Origin: Enoplosus armatus
Lineage: Eukaryota; Chordata; Actinopteri; Centrarchiformes; Enoplosidae
Direction of reading: 5' to 3'
Assembly: GCF_043641665.1 (NCBI RefSeq)
Contig: NC_092192.1
Span: forward strand, 17,634,658 to 17,698,657
Length of the DNA stretch: 64,000 bases
Part shown: positions 53,562-64,000 of the stretch, piece after piece
How the letters are laid out: each line of letters opens with the position of its first letter
Numbering within the stretch: the stretch's first letter is position 1
Notes under the pieces: model-generated
Database searches by the model: none
What the model was told of the DNA's origin: nothing
The model's input: only the letters and a program-made list of their open reading frames with translations
Translations under genes and position numbers: made by a program

Positions 53562-55821
53562 AGAGTTCTGTTGGTAATTGAAATGGGAGCAGACATTGAG
53601 GTTAAGTATCAAGGTCCAATGCTCTGGAAAACTTAGTGGTGGCAAAATTTTTACCAGTTTTTTGTGTGTGGCGCATCTGTGAGTGTCTACTCACTAATCA
53701 TGTGGTGTTAATTTCTACGCATTTTCAGAGTCTACTTGAACAAGCCTTTACAGAACATTAGTGTACGTGTATACCCACTTTTAATTTAAAAGTGATGTGT
53801 AGATAGAGCACAGGTACTGGATCTAGTATCGGCTGGCGCCCTGAGTTTAGGTATCAGGGAAAAACAAATGGGATCAGTGCATCCTTAGTTTGTGTGGTTG
53901 TGAGAAAGATAGAAATATAAATTAATATGAGCAAAAAGTGTTATTCTGAGCACAGATAAGTACATTGTGCATCTCCTCATATGAAAGAACGTTCCAGAGA
54001 GGAGCAAAGCAAATGTATATTAAGCTAGACAGCAAAACACAAATATACAGAAATCCAATGAGAAATCCAATTCCTTTTGAATACATTAAAACTGGAAGTG
54101 CAGGTTAGTGATGCACTAATTGCTCAGTTATCGACGTGTCCCTTTTTACGTTTGCAGGGGGAGCCTCTAGTCAATGTGGCGCGATCGGTGAGCGTGCTTT
54201 CTGTGTGTTCATGTGTACAGGACAAAAAAGGCAGGCAGAAGTGAAAACACAATCAGCGGATACACTCCAAAACGCATTTCCCATACCTATAACTGACAGT
54301 TAACATCAAAACACCATCATTTGTGATATTATAATAAAGTAAAGGCAATTCTAATTGTAAATCTTTCACATTCCCGTCCCCGCTTACATTAAATGAGCTT
54401 GTAATTGATGTTAATTGAGCTTGTAAAAAGGTATGTTAAATGAAACCATTCAGATGTACAACCACTCAAATTGAAAGGAGCATTTTTTACATTGTAATTT
54501 AAATAACGTGATCACGCTCTATGTATGTACAAAATTACTCCCTATATGACACACAGGTCCAGAATGTCACATGATGATGTGCTTTAGCCTACTTGACACT
54601 TGCATCATCATTGTTTCTTCTCTTTTTTCAAAATATTCACTGTTAAATTTAAGTTTGCAAAATATTTTTTTTACAAAATGGCCATTTAAAAAAGCTCTAA
54701 TTAATTTCATAATGTTTTGCTTAGCTGTAACCATCCCCCTGCCATTATAGCCACTCCTAGAATGAATAGGCATGCTTTGATAGTGACATGATTGTTATGG
54801 TTGATGACACTCATGACTTAATGTCTTCCAGTTGGCCTCATGCCTGTCTTCCAGATGGCACCGTGCCTGGCAGCCACAGCGAATTGGTGCTCTTTTTTCT
54901 TTGTTTACATTTACATTAAAATTCATGTTGTTTGTGAAGTATGCATTTTGCCATCACTCAGTGAGAATCTCTTATCGGTTGAATATTATTGACACCATGC
55001 CTTTGTGTTTCTATCTCACATTTCTCAGCTATCTCACAAATATTTTATCAAAAGCTTCACAGTATCAATTTTTCTCCCTCATTTCAAAGGTGGCAGCGAA
55101 GGGGAACTTGTGCTGAGATTTGTTTTTAATTTATTTTTTTACCACTGGACGACTGCATGTCTCACCAAAGTTCACTACCTGAGCAACAAAATGGATAAAT
55201 TAGAGCTGCTGAACACAACTAGGAGAAGTGACATTTCCTGCATCTCAGCACTTTTCCTCTGAAAAACTTGGTGATCATCTGCCATCCCAGATGGTGTGGT
55301 AGACCCACAAGACTACCAGCTGATTCAGGCAAATCGCGATACATAACTCAGCATAAAATCAAAGGGAGGAACAAGAAGTTAGTTCTTCCAGTGTGTTGAG
55401 ATGTGTCTGTCAGATTTCAATCCTGGCCAGCCACTCAAATAGATTTTTACTCGTTTCCATAATTACGTCAATAACAATGCCAACAAGTGGGGCAGATATT
55501 GATATATTTACAGATATTGGCTATTAAAACTGTGAACACCCAAGAATTGTGGCAGCACAGCTGTGTTTTTCATCCGTGCACTGACTTCCCATTATAACTA
55601 TAAAATCACAGAGCTACTTTGTGGTAGCTACGCCAAAGGACAACTTAGACCTGGCTAATGCTTTGGTGACCCCTACTGTACTACAAGTTGTATGAGGCCA
55701 GTACACAAAATAACTTCCTTTTCGCGGAGCTATTAGGGCTCTGCGCAGCCTAAAGGGCTCATACTGTAATTCCCATAAGCGCCGTAGGCTGCAAGAACCA
55801 TCCTGCACAAAAAGACAAACC

Positions 55822-55862
<41 letters not shown>
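55822..55862. repeat. (AC)n microsatellite in pcdh1 intron 1
   Basis: About 20 uninterrupted AC units, the longest in the window, lying within the decayed LINE. Confidence 0.95.
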
Positions 55863-55865
<3 letters not shown>

Positions 55866-56597
55866 GCCAGACACTTCTGGAGGTGCTCCGAAGCAACACA
55901 TATTCTGAAGAAATATCTTTCCAAATACAATCAAGGCATCCACTGTCTGACTGAGGAGACAACTTTAACTCTACCAGTGAAGCAGCATTCAGCACAAAGC
56001 CTCATACTGTGATCATGCAATGGTCCAGATGGTTCCAACATAGAGAAAAACTGAAGACAGCCTGTACCACAGTATGGAGGTGGTCCTTCAAAGGCAGTCT
56101 CAAACTGCCTGATGGGTCTGCTGTTTGCTATATCTCCTGTGAAGATGTTTAACTTTGCAACAAAGAATGCAGTCAAGGCAAAACTGCTCAGCAATGGAGT
56201 TTAAGACCCTGAGGAACATCGCAGAGTAGGCTTGTCACGTGGCAAGAATACTGCCTGGCCAAAACCCAGCTTATTAAGACCATCAGGGGTGCCAAGTCTA
56301 AGTACAAGACCAGACTAGAGAGTCAGTGTTTTGTGACTCATGCTCAGCATGGCCATCACTCCACAGACTCACAAGCTGCAGGAGAAGCTCACCCAAGCGT
56401 ACCCCTTCACCTGCCAATGACCTCTATAGATAAGAGTGGCTCTAAGCCCAGTGTGTCACCTGAGAGTCTGTGGTCACTTGTGTTGAAGTTTCACTGTTAT
56501 GTAGAAGTGTTGTGATAGATGTATGACTACATGACTGTACTACCTAAGGGTAAAACTAAAATGTTTACAATCGGGTTGTGCTGTTAAAAAAGGGACA

Positions 56598-56697
56598 CAT
56601 ATATATATATATACATATACATATATATATACATATATATATACATATACATATATATATGCATATATACATATACATATATATATATATATATATA
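56598..56697. repeat. (TA)n / TACATA microsatellite in pcdh1 intron 1
   Basis: About 100 bp of alternating TA broken by regularly placed TACATA and one TGCATA unit. Largely self-complementary. Confidence 0.95.
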
Positions 56698-59489
56698 AAA
56701 ACATAGGCATCAGATGATAGTGTGAAATGTCAGTTTTGAAAACACACCCTTCTCCACTACAAGTACATAAATCTCAGAAAAGTGCTGGGATATTATATTG
56801 TTTTAGTTTATGCAACCATATAGCCTTTTAATAATTAAAGAAAAGTGGATTTGTTTTGTTAGAAAGCAAAATATGCAAAAGGGGACAAAGCAAAGATGTT
56901 TTATTCACAATCTGAATACTGGAATAGTTGCGACAACTTCAAAAGGAAAAGAGAGATGACTTGAATTTCACCAGTGGATGCAGAAATGAGGGGATGTCTC
57001 TTCACATTGTGGCTCTCTTCACATTGTGGCTCCCTTCCCCCTTCCTTCTGATCTCTCCCTTACCTCGAGGATCTACCCATTTCCTCCACTGCCATTTTGA
57101 ATGACAGTGAACTACCAAATTCCTCCTAGAAACTGCCTGCAATCCTCTATCCCTCCACCTCTCCCTCAAGGCTCAGCGTCCAGTGCTGCTGCTCTGCTCC
57201 TCACAGAGGAGAAGGTGAAAGACTTCACTGGCAGCAAAACATCAGTCAAACTGCAAGGTCTGATTGAGTCTCACCTGGAGCCCTCACACAGTGCACCACC
57301 CAGCCGACCCCACTGTTCAAGAGAACATTTCAACTTCTACATGTCTACAATCACTGACCCCACCTGTGGCAAATTGTGCACAGTTGGTCTCATTCCCAAG
57401 ACGGATACAATTCACTACTTTAATGAAGCCAGGGGTGCTGAACCCAGTCACAACAATGACCTCTGAAAAACTGCTACCATCTTAACTTACAAACACGGCA
57501 AAACCACTGCTCCGCCACCAGGAGTTTGCTTGCACGTTGGTCAATGGGCAATGCAGAAATATCTATATCACCTTGGTCCCTACAGTAGGATTCTGTCCAT
57601 TCACTCTGACTTTCAAACCACCAACCTAAAACTGCTCCACATGTGTTTTACCAAAAACCTTTTGCACCACAGGTAGTTGTCAAACTGTCTTCAGGAATGT
57701 TGACATTTCATAGGTGGGAGGAAAGAAAAATGTAGAGTTAACTGGTGAATTCTAAGTGTTGTGATTTTTATTTTGAGGACAAAATGTTGGGCAAAAGGCC
57801 CCCATATTAACTGAATCTTAATACCTGTGTGGTTGTCAAAGAAATGCCATACATATTGGTAGTCTGGACAAGTAGATTGACATTATATGAATTACTGATG
57901 TTAATAATATTATTAGAGAAAATATAGGCTGGAAAGTTTGATGAAATTAGAAATTCTATGTAGGAGATACATTTGGAAAGTATATGAAAAGTACGAAAGC
58001 AATACTTAAAGCAAAAAATGTGTTAAGTATGTAATGACCATCATGTATTTCATCAGTTATTTATCGCCAAAGTGAATAACATCATCAATCTATCATCATC
58101 ATCATCCTCATTGTTGTCAATTTCCTGTATGTAACATGAACAAAAATACTGAAGGCGATGAAATGTGTTTTTTATTAAGATGGCTTGAAGGAAGTAAAAA
58201 AAAAGATAAAGGAGTGTGTGGCTGCATCCATGTGAGTGTTGTCACAATACATAAAAAAAAAGGTACGTAAAAAATGAAGCACAATATAATTGTGTTGCGG
58301 AGCATGTGCACCTGTCCTGGTTACCATAGAGACAGACTCTACTGACTGAGTCAACTCAGTGACTGACTGGGTGACACTTGCTCTTTAAGCTGGCCGCTCC
58401 ACAGGTCCAGCAGAAATGACTCAGGCATAAAATCAACTGAGGCCTAATTGCAAATTATATATATATTTATAATACATCAAAGGGTTGTGTCTGGGGGGAA
58501 AAATCATTATATAGAGTATAGGAATAAAATAGATTATTTGGTACTATTTGCTTGCTTTTCAGTAACTGCAGAGAAGATTATAATCCAGCAGCACCACCAG
58601 TCCTCTTGTTCCTGTGCAGAACCTGAATTTTCACCTGTTACTTGGTACAAATCAAGCTCTGGAATTTCTAGTGTAAGATGTGCTCTCCCCCTGCTTTGCT
58701 GGAGTGTGGAAAGATAACGGGTGATTTAATGATTTTCTCAACTGATGTGATTTGATATATTGGCTGACTCTGCGCCTTTAGCTAGTATAACAGGTAAAAT
58801 ACATTACCCTCCCACCAGAATGATTTATGACGGGTAGCATTACAGCTTAGCTCTCCTTACAGCTGATCTACCAATACAGAAGAATTTACCGCAAAAAATG
58901 CTGCTCTAAACACGTCTAGTGACTGTAAACCCTGGCCACTGGTAATGAGAAAGTATTGGCCTTTGGTTGGAAACACTTGCTAAGGGCATGGGCATTTGAT
59001 TTAGCTATTCATGTAGGCTGCTCCACACAACAGTAATGGAGGGTCACACCTACCACCAAAAAATCCCACTATGTACCCTGAGATCAAAGAGGCTGCATTC
59101 TGAGTGTTTAAAGGAAGATATAAACATACTGACAGGTCATATACTTCATGTTCCTTGTTGGTCTGTGTACGTGACTAAAACCTGAGTTCAGTTAGATTTC
59201 CTCTTAGGGCTATTTTACTGCTTTTGTATTATTCTGTAAAGGTTCACTCGCCCAAGTTCAAATCATTGCTGAGCAGTCATGTCAGAAAGACGCCCTTTCA
59301 ATGATTTGATATGTTTACCAAGTGGCAGTTAGCCTTCCTTCAGCCACTCCATTATGTGACACGCTGAATACTGAATTCTGTATACTGTATGATAACTTGC
59401 AGAGGAGACCAGAGGAAATGTGCAAAGTTCACCATTGTTCAACTACCTGTTTCAGATAATAGAAGAATTGAACTGACAGCCTGATACAG

Positions 59490-59516
59490 TAGATAGATAG
59501 ATAGATAGATAGATAG
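59490..59516. repeat. (GATA)n microsatellite
   Basis: Six to seven uninterrupted GATA units. Confidence 0.95.
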
Positions 59517-59934
59517 TATTTGTTAAGAAGAATTATTGGCAGAATAAATTAAGTCTTGTCTTCTGCCAAACTCCCCTCTCACAGAAATGCTTTATAAATA
59601 ACTTAGATCACCACATTCATCAGGTTTATGTCTTATAGACATACTATGGGCTATAATATGGGGTAGAACTGGGTTACAGGCCTGTTTTGATGGCCTTGTA
59701 GCCTACAGTATGTGTGGGAACTTAGTCCGACATCACTATGTGGAGCAGACTATTAAAATGTGCCTGGTGGTCGGTGGAGTGGCGAGGAACAACACCCCAG
59801 ACTCTCACTGGAGAGCAGAGGAGACTACCCGTGCTGTATGCGCTGATCAAAGCTTTCTCTCTCTTTTTTTTTTTTCTTCCTCCAATTATATGCACCAATC
59901 TCTCCATAGGAAAACTGCCGATTAGTTACTAACA

Positions 59935-60150
59935 CGGCAGGCTGTATGTCAGAATTATTTGCGCCAAAAAAAATCGTTACCCGTGTGAGTAAACAGCTTC
60001 AAATAAAGATCCGCTAATAAAAGGCAATTAGCAGCCTGTGCTGTTTGCAGCTAGAATAAACGGAAATGCCAGAGAGGGATGATACAAATGGCTCACATTT
60101 TCTGCTTCACGGGATCATAACGGTAGGCCTATAACAAAATGCAATTAGCC
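59935..60150. promoter_or_regulatory. candidate conserved regulatory block near the pcdh1 promoter
   Basis: Contains GAGTAAACAGC (forkhead-like GTAAACA), CTAATAAAAGGCAATTAG (homeodomain-like sites in inverted arrangement) and a second CAATTAG near 60140. It lies within 1 kb of the CpG block, inside or beside proposed intron 1. Clustered sites of this type are common in vertebrate enhancers but also arise by chance. Inference only. Confidence 0.25.
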
Positions 60151-60359
60151 GATCGCCAGAACAGATCAGATTGATGCACTCACGTTGTAAGTGAAGTGCA
60201 ACGATAAGCAGACTCAATGACTTAATACCATTACTCACGGAGGCTAGACCTCAAGTCTACTCGGATGTGTTTTAATTGCAATGCATCGCCTTATCAATAA
60301 TGCAGCGCATCATCGTTGTGGGTGACATCTCGACACTGTTACCTTCCTCTGACTGTGTC

Positions 60360-61080
60360 CTATCAACCTGTAACACCGAGCCGCCGCTGCGTCGGCTCGT
60401 CTATTGTGAAGTGCACCGCGGACAACTTGTTGTATAAACAGTCCTATTTGGAACACGGCCTGCGATACCAGGCACCACTTCAGACAAGTCGGGGAATGTT
60501 TTCAAAAAGAAACTTCATCCACAACACAAAATCTCCAACAATGTCGACCGATCAAACCCAACTTTCTCGGGAAATGTTGCAGTCATGACAGTACCTGAGC
60601 CAGGAGACTTCTCTGTGCGCGCTTGACGCGTAGCCAGCCCGTCCGCGGGTGATGTGTCCGCCGGTGATCCCAGAGGCAGGTGTCCAACCCTCAAACCTCC
60701 GTCACATCAAAATAACTTCAGCAGCCACAAAAATCCAGCCAAAGCACTGACAACTTTCCGCATCAAAATTCAGGATGCCGCGTCCACCGTCGGCCGGCGG
60801 TCTTGCAGAACAGACAACCGATTTCTGTCCGTGGAAATATTAGAAGTTATGAGCTGTTTGTGTTCGATTATTTTTTTATGATAGAGCTGGGAAACGGAGA
60901 GTCTCATTCCACAGCCTACTGTGTGCCATCACCAATCCTCAACAACTGATCCCTGCCAAGATATGTACTCGTTGGCGCATCCCTTCGGTCCAAGTTTCTC
61001 GAAGCGCTTCCCCTGATATAAGTAGCCTGGAGCGCACTCTAAGGACGCACTGGGTGTCTGGACGACGGCAACATAAATGT
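60360..61080. promoter_or_regulatory. CpG-rich block, likely pcdh1 promoter
   Basis: CpG is dense here (GAGCCGCCGCTGCGTCGGCT near 60380, GTCCGCGGGTGATGTGTCCG near 60640, CCGTCGGCCGGCGG near 60786) and scarce in most of the window. The block lies upstream of pcdh1 exon 2 in the right orientation. The minus strand has a weak TATA-like site at about 60868-60880. The plus strand has GATATAAGTAG at about 61015-61025, which could drive divergent transcription. The promoter role is inferred from composition and position. Confidence 0.6.
60595..60850 (-). other. probable non-coding exon 1 of pcdh1
   Basis: On the minus strand a consensus-like donor, GGCTCAG|GTACTG, places the exon end at 60595 inside a CpG-rich block about 8 kb upstream of exon 2. 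The right-hand limit is a guess based on a TATA-like CATAAAAAAATAA at about 60868-60880. Joined to exon 2 it would give a 5' UTR of about 275 bases. No transcript evidence is available, and another donor nearby could be used. Confidence 0.4.
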
Positions 61081-63520
61081 CATTTTTGCAACGTTAAACG
61101 GAGTAGCTGAGCGGTCCTCAATAAGAAGAACCCATCTGAAGCATTTCCAGAGAGCAAGTGGTGAGATACTGTGGGTAGGTTAGTTGCTCCCCTCTCTCCC
61201 TCTCCCTTTCTCTCTCTCGACTCATCAGAGCGTGGGAGGAGGTGGGGCTCCCATCCACCGCAGCACACAGCAACTTCACACTCAGCATCACATTATGTCT
61301 GGGCTGCCTACCAGGAAATTGTGCGATTTCCTACAGTTTAAGGAGATCTCATCAAACTGGGTCACCTCGAACAGGAGAATGCGCCTTATTAAATAAGCGA
61401 ATGGTGAGGTCACTGTGCTCGTCGTCCTTTTATTCCTGGTGCAAAACGACCGGCGCTTCTGTTGATATAAAACATGCACTGATTGTACAAAAAAATCTCT
61501 AAATCTGATGTAACAGGTAGCCTCCACTGACAGTTTACTTGTTGATATGCATCCCATGTAGCAAAACGAATGGCCTAAAATGGAAGCTGGTTGGCCACAA
61601 TTTATTCATTTGGCGCCACCCTCAGGCGGTTATAATAATGAAGGGAAGTAATGCAGTTCTCTGCATGAGCTGAGGAAATGAGGGGAATTCAATGTTAACA
61701 TTGCTTGATGTTGGAGTAATGCACATTGTAATGTTGGTTTCTTGCCAGTGAAGACAATGACTATCAAATTGAACAGAAAAAAAAGGTTATGTTGTTGGTG
61801 TACATTGGGATAAACTAGTTGTGTTTGACATAATGTGTTAAAACTGCAGCAGTGTAATTAAAAAAACAATGCTTTTGCTCAGGGCTGTAAATGAGCATAG
61901 CTCAGCAAGGAGTGAAATCCATCCCATGCCACAGTTCTCTTCTTTTCCTTTCTTCCCAAACACTGACGCCAGTGATCATAACTGCATAAGCATAAGCAAT
62001 GGACCAGGAGCAATGAGTCAAACGCGGGTTTTGTCACAAAGGAAAGCCTTAAGCAATGTCCTCCGGAGAAAACTTGATTTCCTATCTTCCCCAGCCATTC
62101 CGAGGCAAGAGTTTATCTGAGTGTTTCCAGTCTGTGATCCTTTACTCCTCCCCCATCTCTCATTAGCTGCAAACACACAGCTGTTGGGTTACCTCTCCAG
62201 GGCGCCCATTAAGGGCTGCCACTCAGGCTTACAGTGTCCCTGAGCCAATCATATTAGAGCTCCCGCCCACGCACTGCCACTGCTATGCTGCTCTTCACCA
62301 GCCATACTAATAACGTTTAAGTATTTTCACAGGTGGCCCATAAGTTGTCTGAGAAGAGAGCGGGCAGAAGTGAATCAATGTTCCAACAGTGAGCAACCAA
62401 ACCATTTGAGTCAAATCATTATGTTTCATTTCAATGTTTCTTGTGATTGCAAACTATTTAAATTCATGTTTATTGACGGTAAACAGAAATGAAGTTTGAT
62501 GATCTTGTGCTGTCTAATTAAACATTTTGCCCTAATGTTTCTTTTTCTAATGAATCACATGAATCAAAATTTAAGTTTAACAAGTTTAATTACATGTATT
62601 GTCAACTTGTGTTTCAGTCAGAGGATCTTCATCAGGCATGTGGCATTCATATAATACATACTTGAAATTTATGCATTTCTTAAACCAAACAGCAGAGACA
62701 GACCGAGGCCACGATCCAACAGTGGCATTCTCCGTTTCAGGTATGAGTGAATGTGGGCTGAAATACTGCTTCATTTGATGTCTTTACTAGTCAGTTTTAA
62801 AGAGCACAGGTCTGTTTGATTCCCACTCACCTTTTCCTGGTGGCCATTTTTGAATAATAGAGAGTTAAAATGAGGACAAGGCAAGGGTAATCGGTGCATC
62901 AGAACAAAGGTAGAGAATGCCCTCAAACTCTCCCAAATTCCCCCAAAGAGTCTGCCCACCATGCAATATCTGGCCAACACACCATCTGTGGACAGTGCCC
63001 TGAATATTACAGCCTCATACTTTGACGAGGATTTTATTTTATTTTATTTTTTTCAAATCTGACTTACTTGTATAAACACTGTCAACAAGCATCAATTAAG
63101 TGGTTGGCAAGTGTTTAAGAAAAGTGTTTTTGAGATCCATCTCCATTTAATTGATGCTGAAAAACACTGAAGCTCAGCATGCTTGAATAATCTGTAGGCA
63201 GACAGAATGTTTTAATTCTAAGCTCGTGGTTTGTTTGCTATTGCAGCACACAACAACACAGCGTGTGAATGTGATCTGTATACATTTACATCTATTCTCT
63301 TATCACATACCACACCTGGAGCACCTTTCCTCCCCACGCAAATGCGCACACACCCACACTTTCGCAGGAGGTATATACTGAGAGAAGACAAACACAGACA
63401 CTACAACAGACAGACGCAAAGGCACACATATATAACACAAACAGGGACACATCTAAAGAGAGAGAAATGAGGTAGAAGAAAACAAGTTGGAAAAAAATGC
63501 AGCAAAAGTTGTCAGTGTAT
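61081..63520. other. upstream flank of pcdh1, no gene seen
   Basis: Includes a pyrimidine-rich tract (61185-61225, CTCTCTCCCTCTCCCTTTCT) and a moderately GC-rich patch at 62150-62330 with no clear role. No exon of a neighbouring gene is recognisable. Confidence 0.5.
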
Positions 63521-63779
63521 CCTTTGAAGAGTAAATCCACACTGAATGAAAAATGGGCAAAAACCTGCTGCTGCACTTCTCTCTATAGGGACAAATGTTA
63601 AAGGATGCTGTACCTCTAGGCAGTGATGACACAGCAGGTGACTTGGACAGCTGATTGAAAACACCCACTGTGACATCATGGGGTGTGGCCAGACATGCAA
63701 CAACATTTAAGCCCACAGACATCAGCGCGGCATCATTTTGCTGCAATTTGTGATTTGGTGAGGATTTACTCTTTAAATG
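63521..63779. mobile_element. short MITE with terminal inverted repeats
   Basis: The left end has AAGAGTAAATCCACAC (63527-63542) and the right end, reverse-complemented, has AAGAGTAAATCCTCAC (63758-63773). That is 15 of 16 identical, with weaker similarity extending to about 24 bp on each side. The interior of about 215 bp has no ORF of note but carries GACATCATGGGGTGTGGCCAG. Size and structure fit a non-autonomous DNA transposon. I cannot identify the family or a clear target-site duplication. Confidence 0.55.
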
Positions 63780-64000
63780 TCACCACAATAAAAAGTCTGG
63801 GATATTTCATCCTGCGCTATGAAGAGAAACATCCTTTACCAGTCCTCCCCCTTTCTTCTCTCTCAGACACCGAGTCGAGGAGTTTGCTGCTTTCAAATTT
63901 GTAGCACATCCACTTGTGGAGCAGGAGCATTTACAGATGGGTCAAACGAGGGATAGAAGGAGCGGTGATGCGAAAAGAAAACTTCATGATTCTTCAAATG
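63780..64000. other. window edge, nothing recognised
   Basis: No domain, RNA or repeat family recognised in the last 220 bp. Confidence 0.5.

Larger units (their letters stand above)
55145..57680 (+). mobile_element. decayed L2/CR1-like LINE (endonuclease and early RT remnants)
   Basis: Several blocks, broken by stops and frameshifts, follow the order of an L2/CR1-type LINE ORF. Block one (about 55150-55345) reads SNKMDKLELLNTTRRSD, then SALFL, a stop, KTW, then IPDGVVDPQDYQLIQANRDT. This resembles the usual endonuclease start (NKMDEL, then FTETWL, then PDSAV, then LFRADRD). Block two (about 56285-56340) reads AKSKYKTRLES, like the linker before the RT domain. Block three (about 57160-57490) includes LIPKTDTIHYFN and, in another frame, LMKPGVLNPVTTMTSEKLL, like the PKK, LNDYRPVALT, EKL motifs that open the RT. 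The copy is non-functional and is interrupted by a CA microsatellite. Family assignment is from remembered motifs; the stretches between blocks are uncertain. Confidence 0.6.
52566..60594 (-). other. pcdh1 intron 1 (proposed)
   Basis: This interval runs from the proposed exon 1 donor to the exon 2 acceptor. It is AT-rich with no credible gene. It contains a decayed plus-strand LINE (about 55145-57680), CA, TA, GT and GATA microsatellites, and 57001-57034, where TTCACATTGTGGCT is tandemly repeated in a 17-bp unit. The acceptor end is secure; the donor end depends on the exon 1 proposal. Confidence 0.5.

Noticed and set aside
61015..61025. GATATAAGTAG as a strong plus-strand promoter
   Set aside because: No plus-strand exon or gene follows it, so it is kept only as a possibility in the promoter entry.

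Overview
This is vertebrate nuclear DNA, most likely from a ray-finned (percomorph-type) fish. Coding density is very low, the DNA is AT-rich, and GT/AG introns, dinucleotide microsatellites and decayed fish-type repeats are frequent. The one gene I can support codes for a protein that closely follows vertebrate protocadherin-1 (PCDH1), a delta-1 protocadherin. I cannot say which teleost paralogue (pcdh1a or pcdh1b) it is. No bacterial, phage, CRISPR or plasmid features are present.

Layout. The gene is on the minus strand, so it reads from right to left. A CpG-rich block at about 60360-61080 is the likely promoter, with a probable non-coding exon 1 ending at a donor at 60595. An intron of about 8 kb (52566-60594) follows. 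Exon 2 (51751-52565) carries the start codon, signal peptide, EC1, EC2 and the first strand of EC3. An 871-bp intron separates it from exon 3 (48693-50879), which carries the rest of EC3, EC4-EC7, the transmembrane helix and the CM1 and CM2 cytoplasmic motifs. Exons 2 and 3 join in phase 0 and give 994 residues. At the end of exon 3 a good splice donor competes with an in-frame read-through that adds 18 residues and stops at 48636. The exons for the long CM3/RRVTF tail were not found in the 48.6 kb to the left. They may lie outside the window, be missed, or be absent.

Positions 1-48635 are therefore either the last pcdh1 intron or its 3' flank. I see no convincing gene there. Recognisable contents are an antisense LINE endonuclease fragment (about 4975-5293), two copies of a short dispersed repeat (11195 and 40570), several fish-type non-autonomous repeats (about 22925, 23174, 33080 and 33890), a tRNA-like SINE remnant (about 26009), an LTR-like block followed by a LINE 3' tail (40925-41520), a cruciform-forming AT element (38651-38728) and many microsatellites. 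Intron 1 holds a decayed L2/CR1-like LINE on the plus strand (about 55145-57680). The right end contains a short MITE with about 24-bp terminal inverted repeats (63521-63779).

PCDH1 is a cell-surface homophilic adhesion protein, and nothing else in the window works with it in a pathway. I did not find a new biological system. The points most worth a second look are the read-through versus splice choice that sets the cytoplasmic tail, a two-codon upstream ORF whose stop overlaps the pcdh1 start codon (TAATG), the missing 3' exons, and the CpG block that might fire in both directions.
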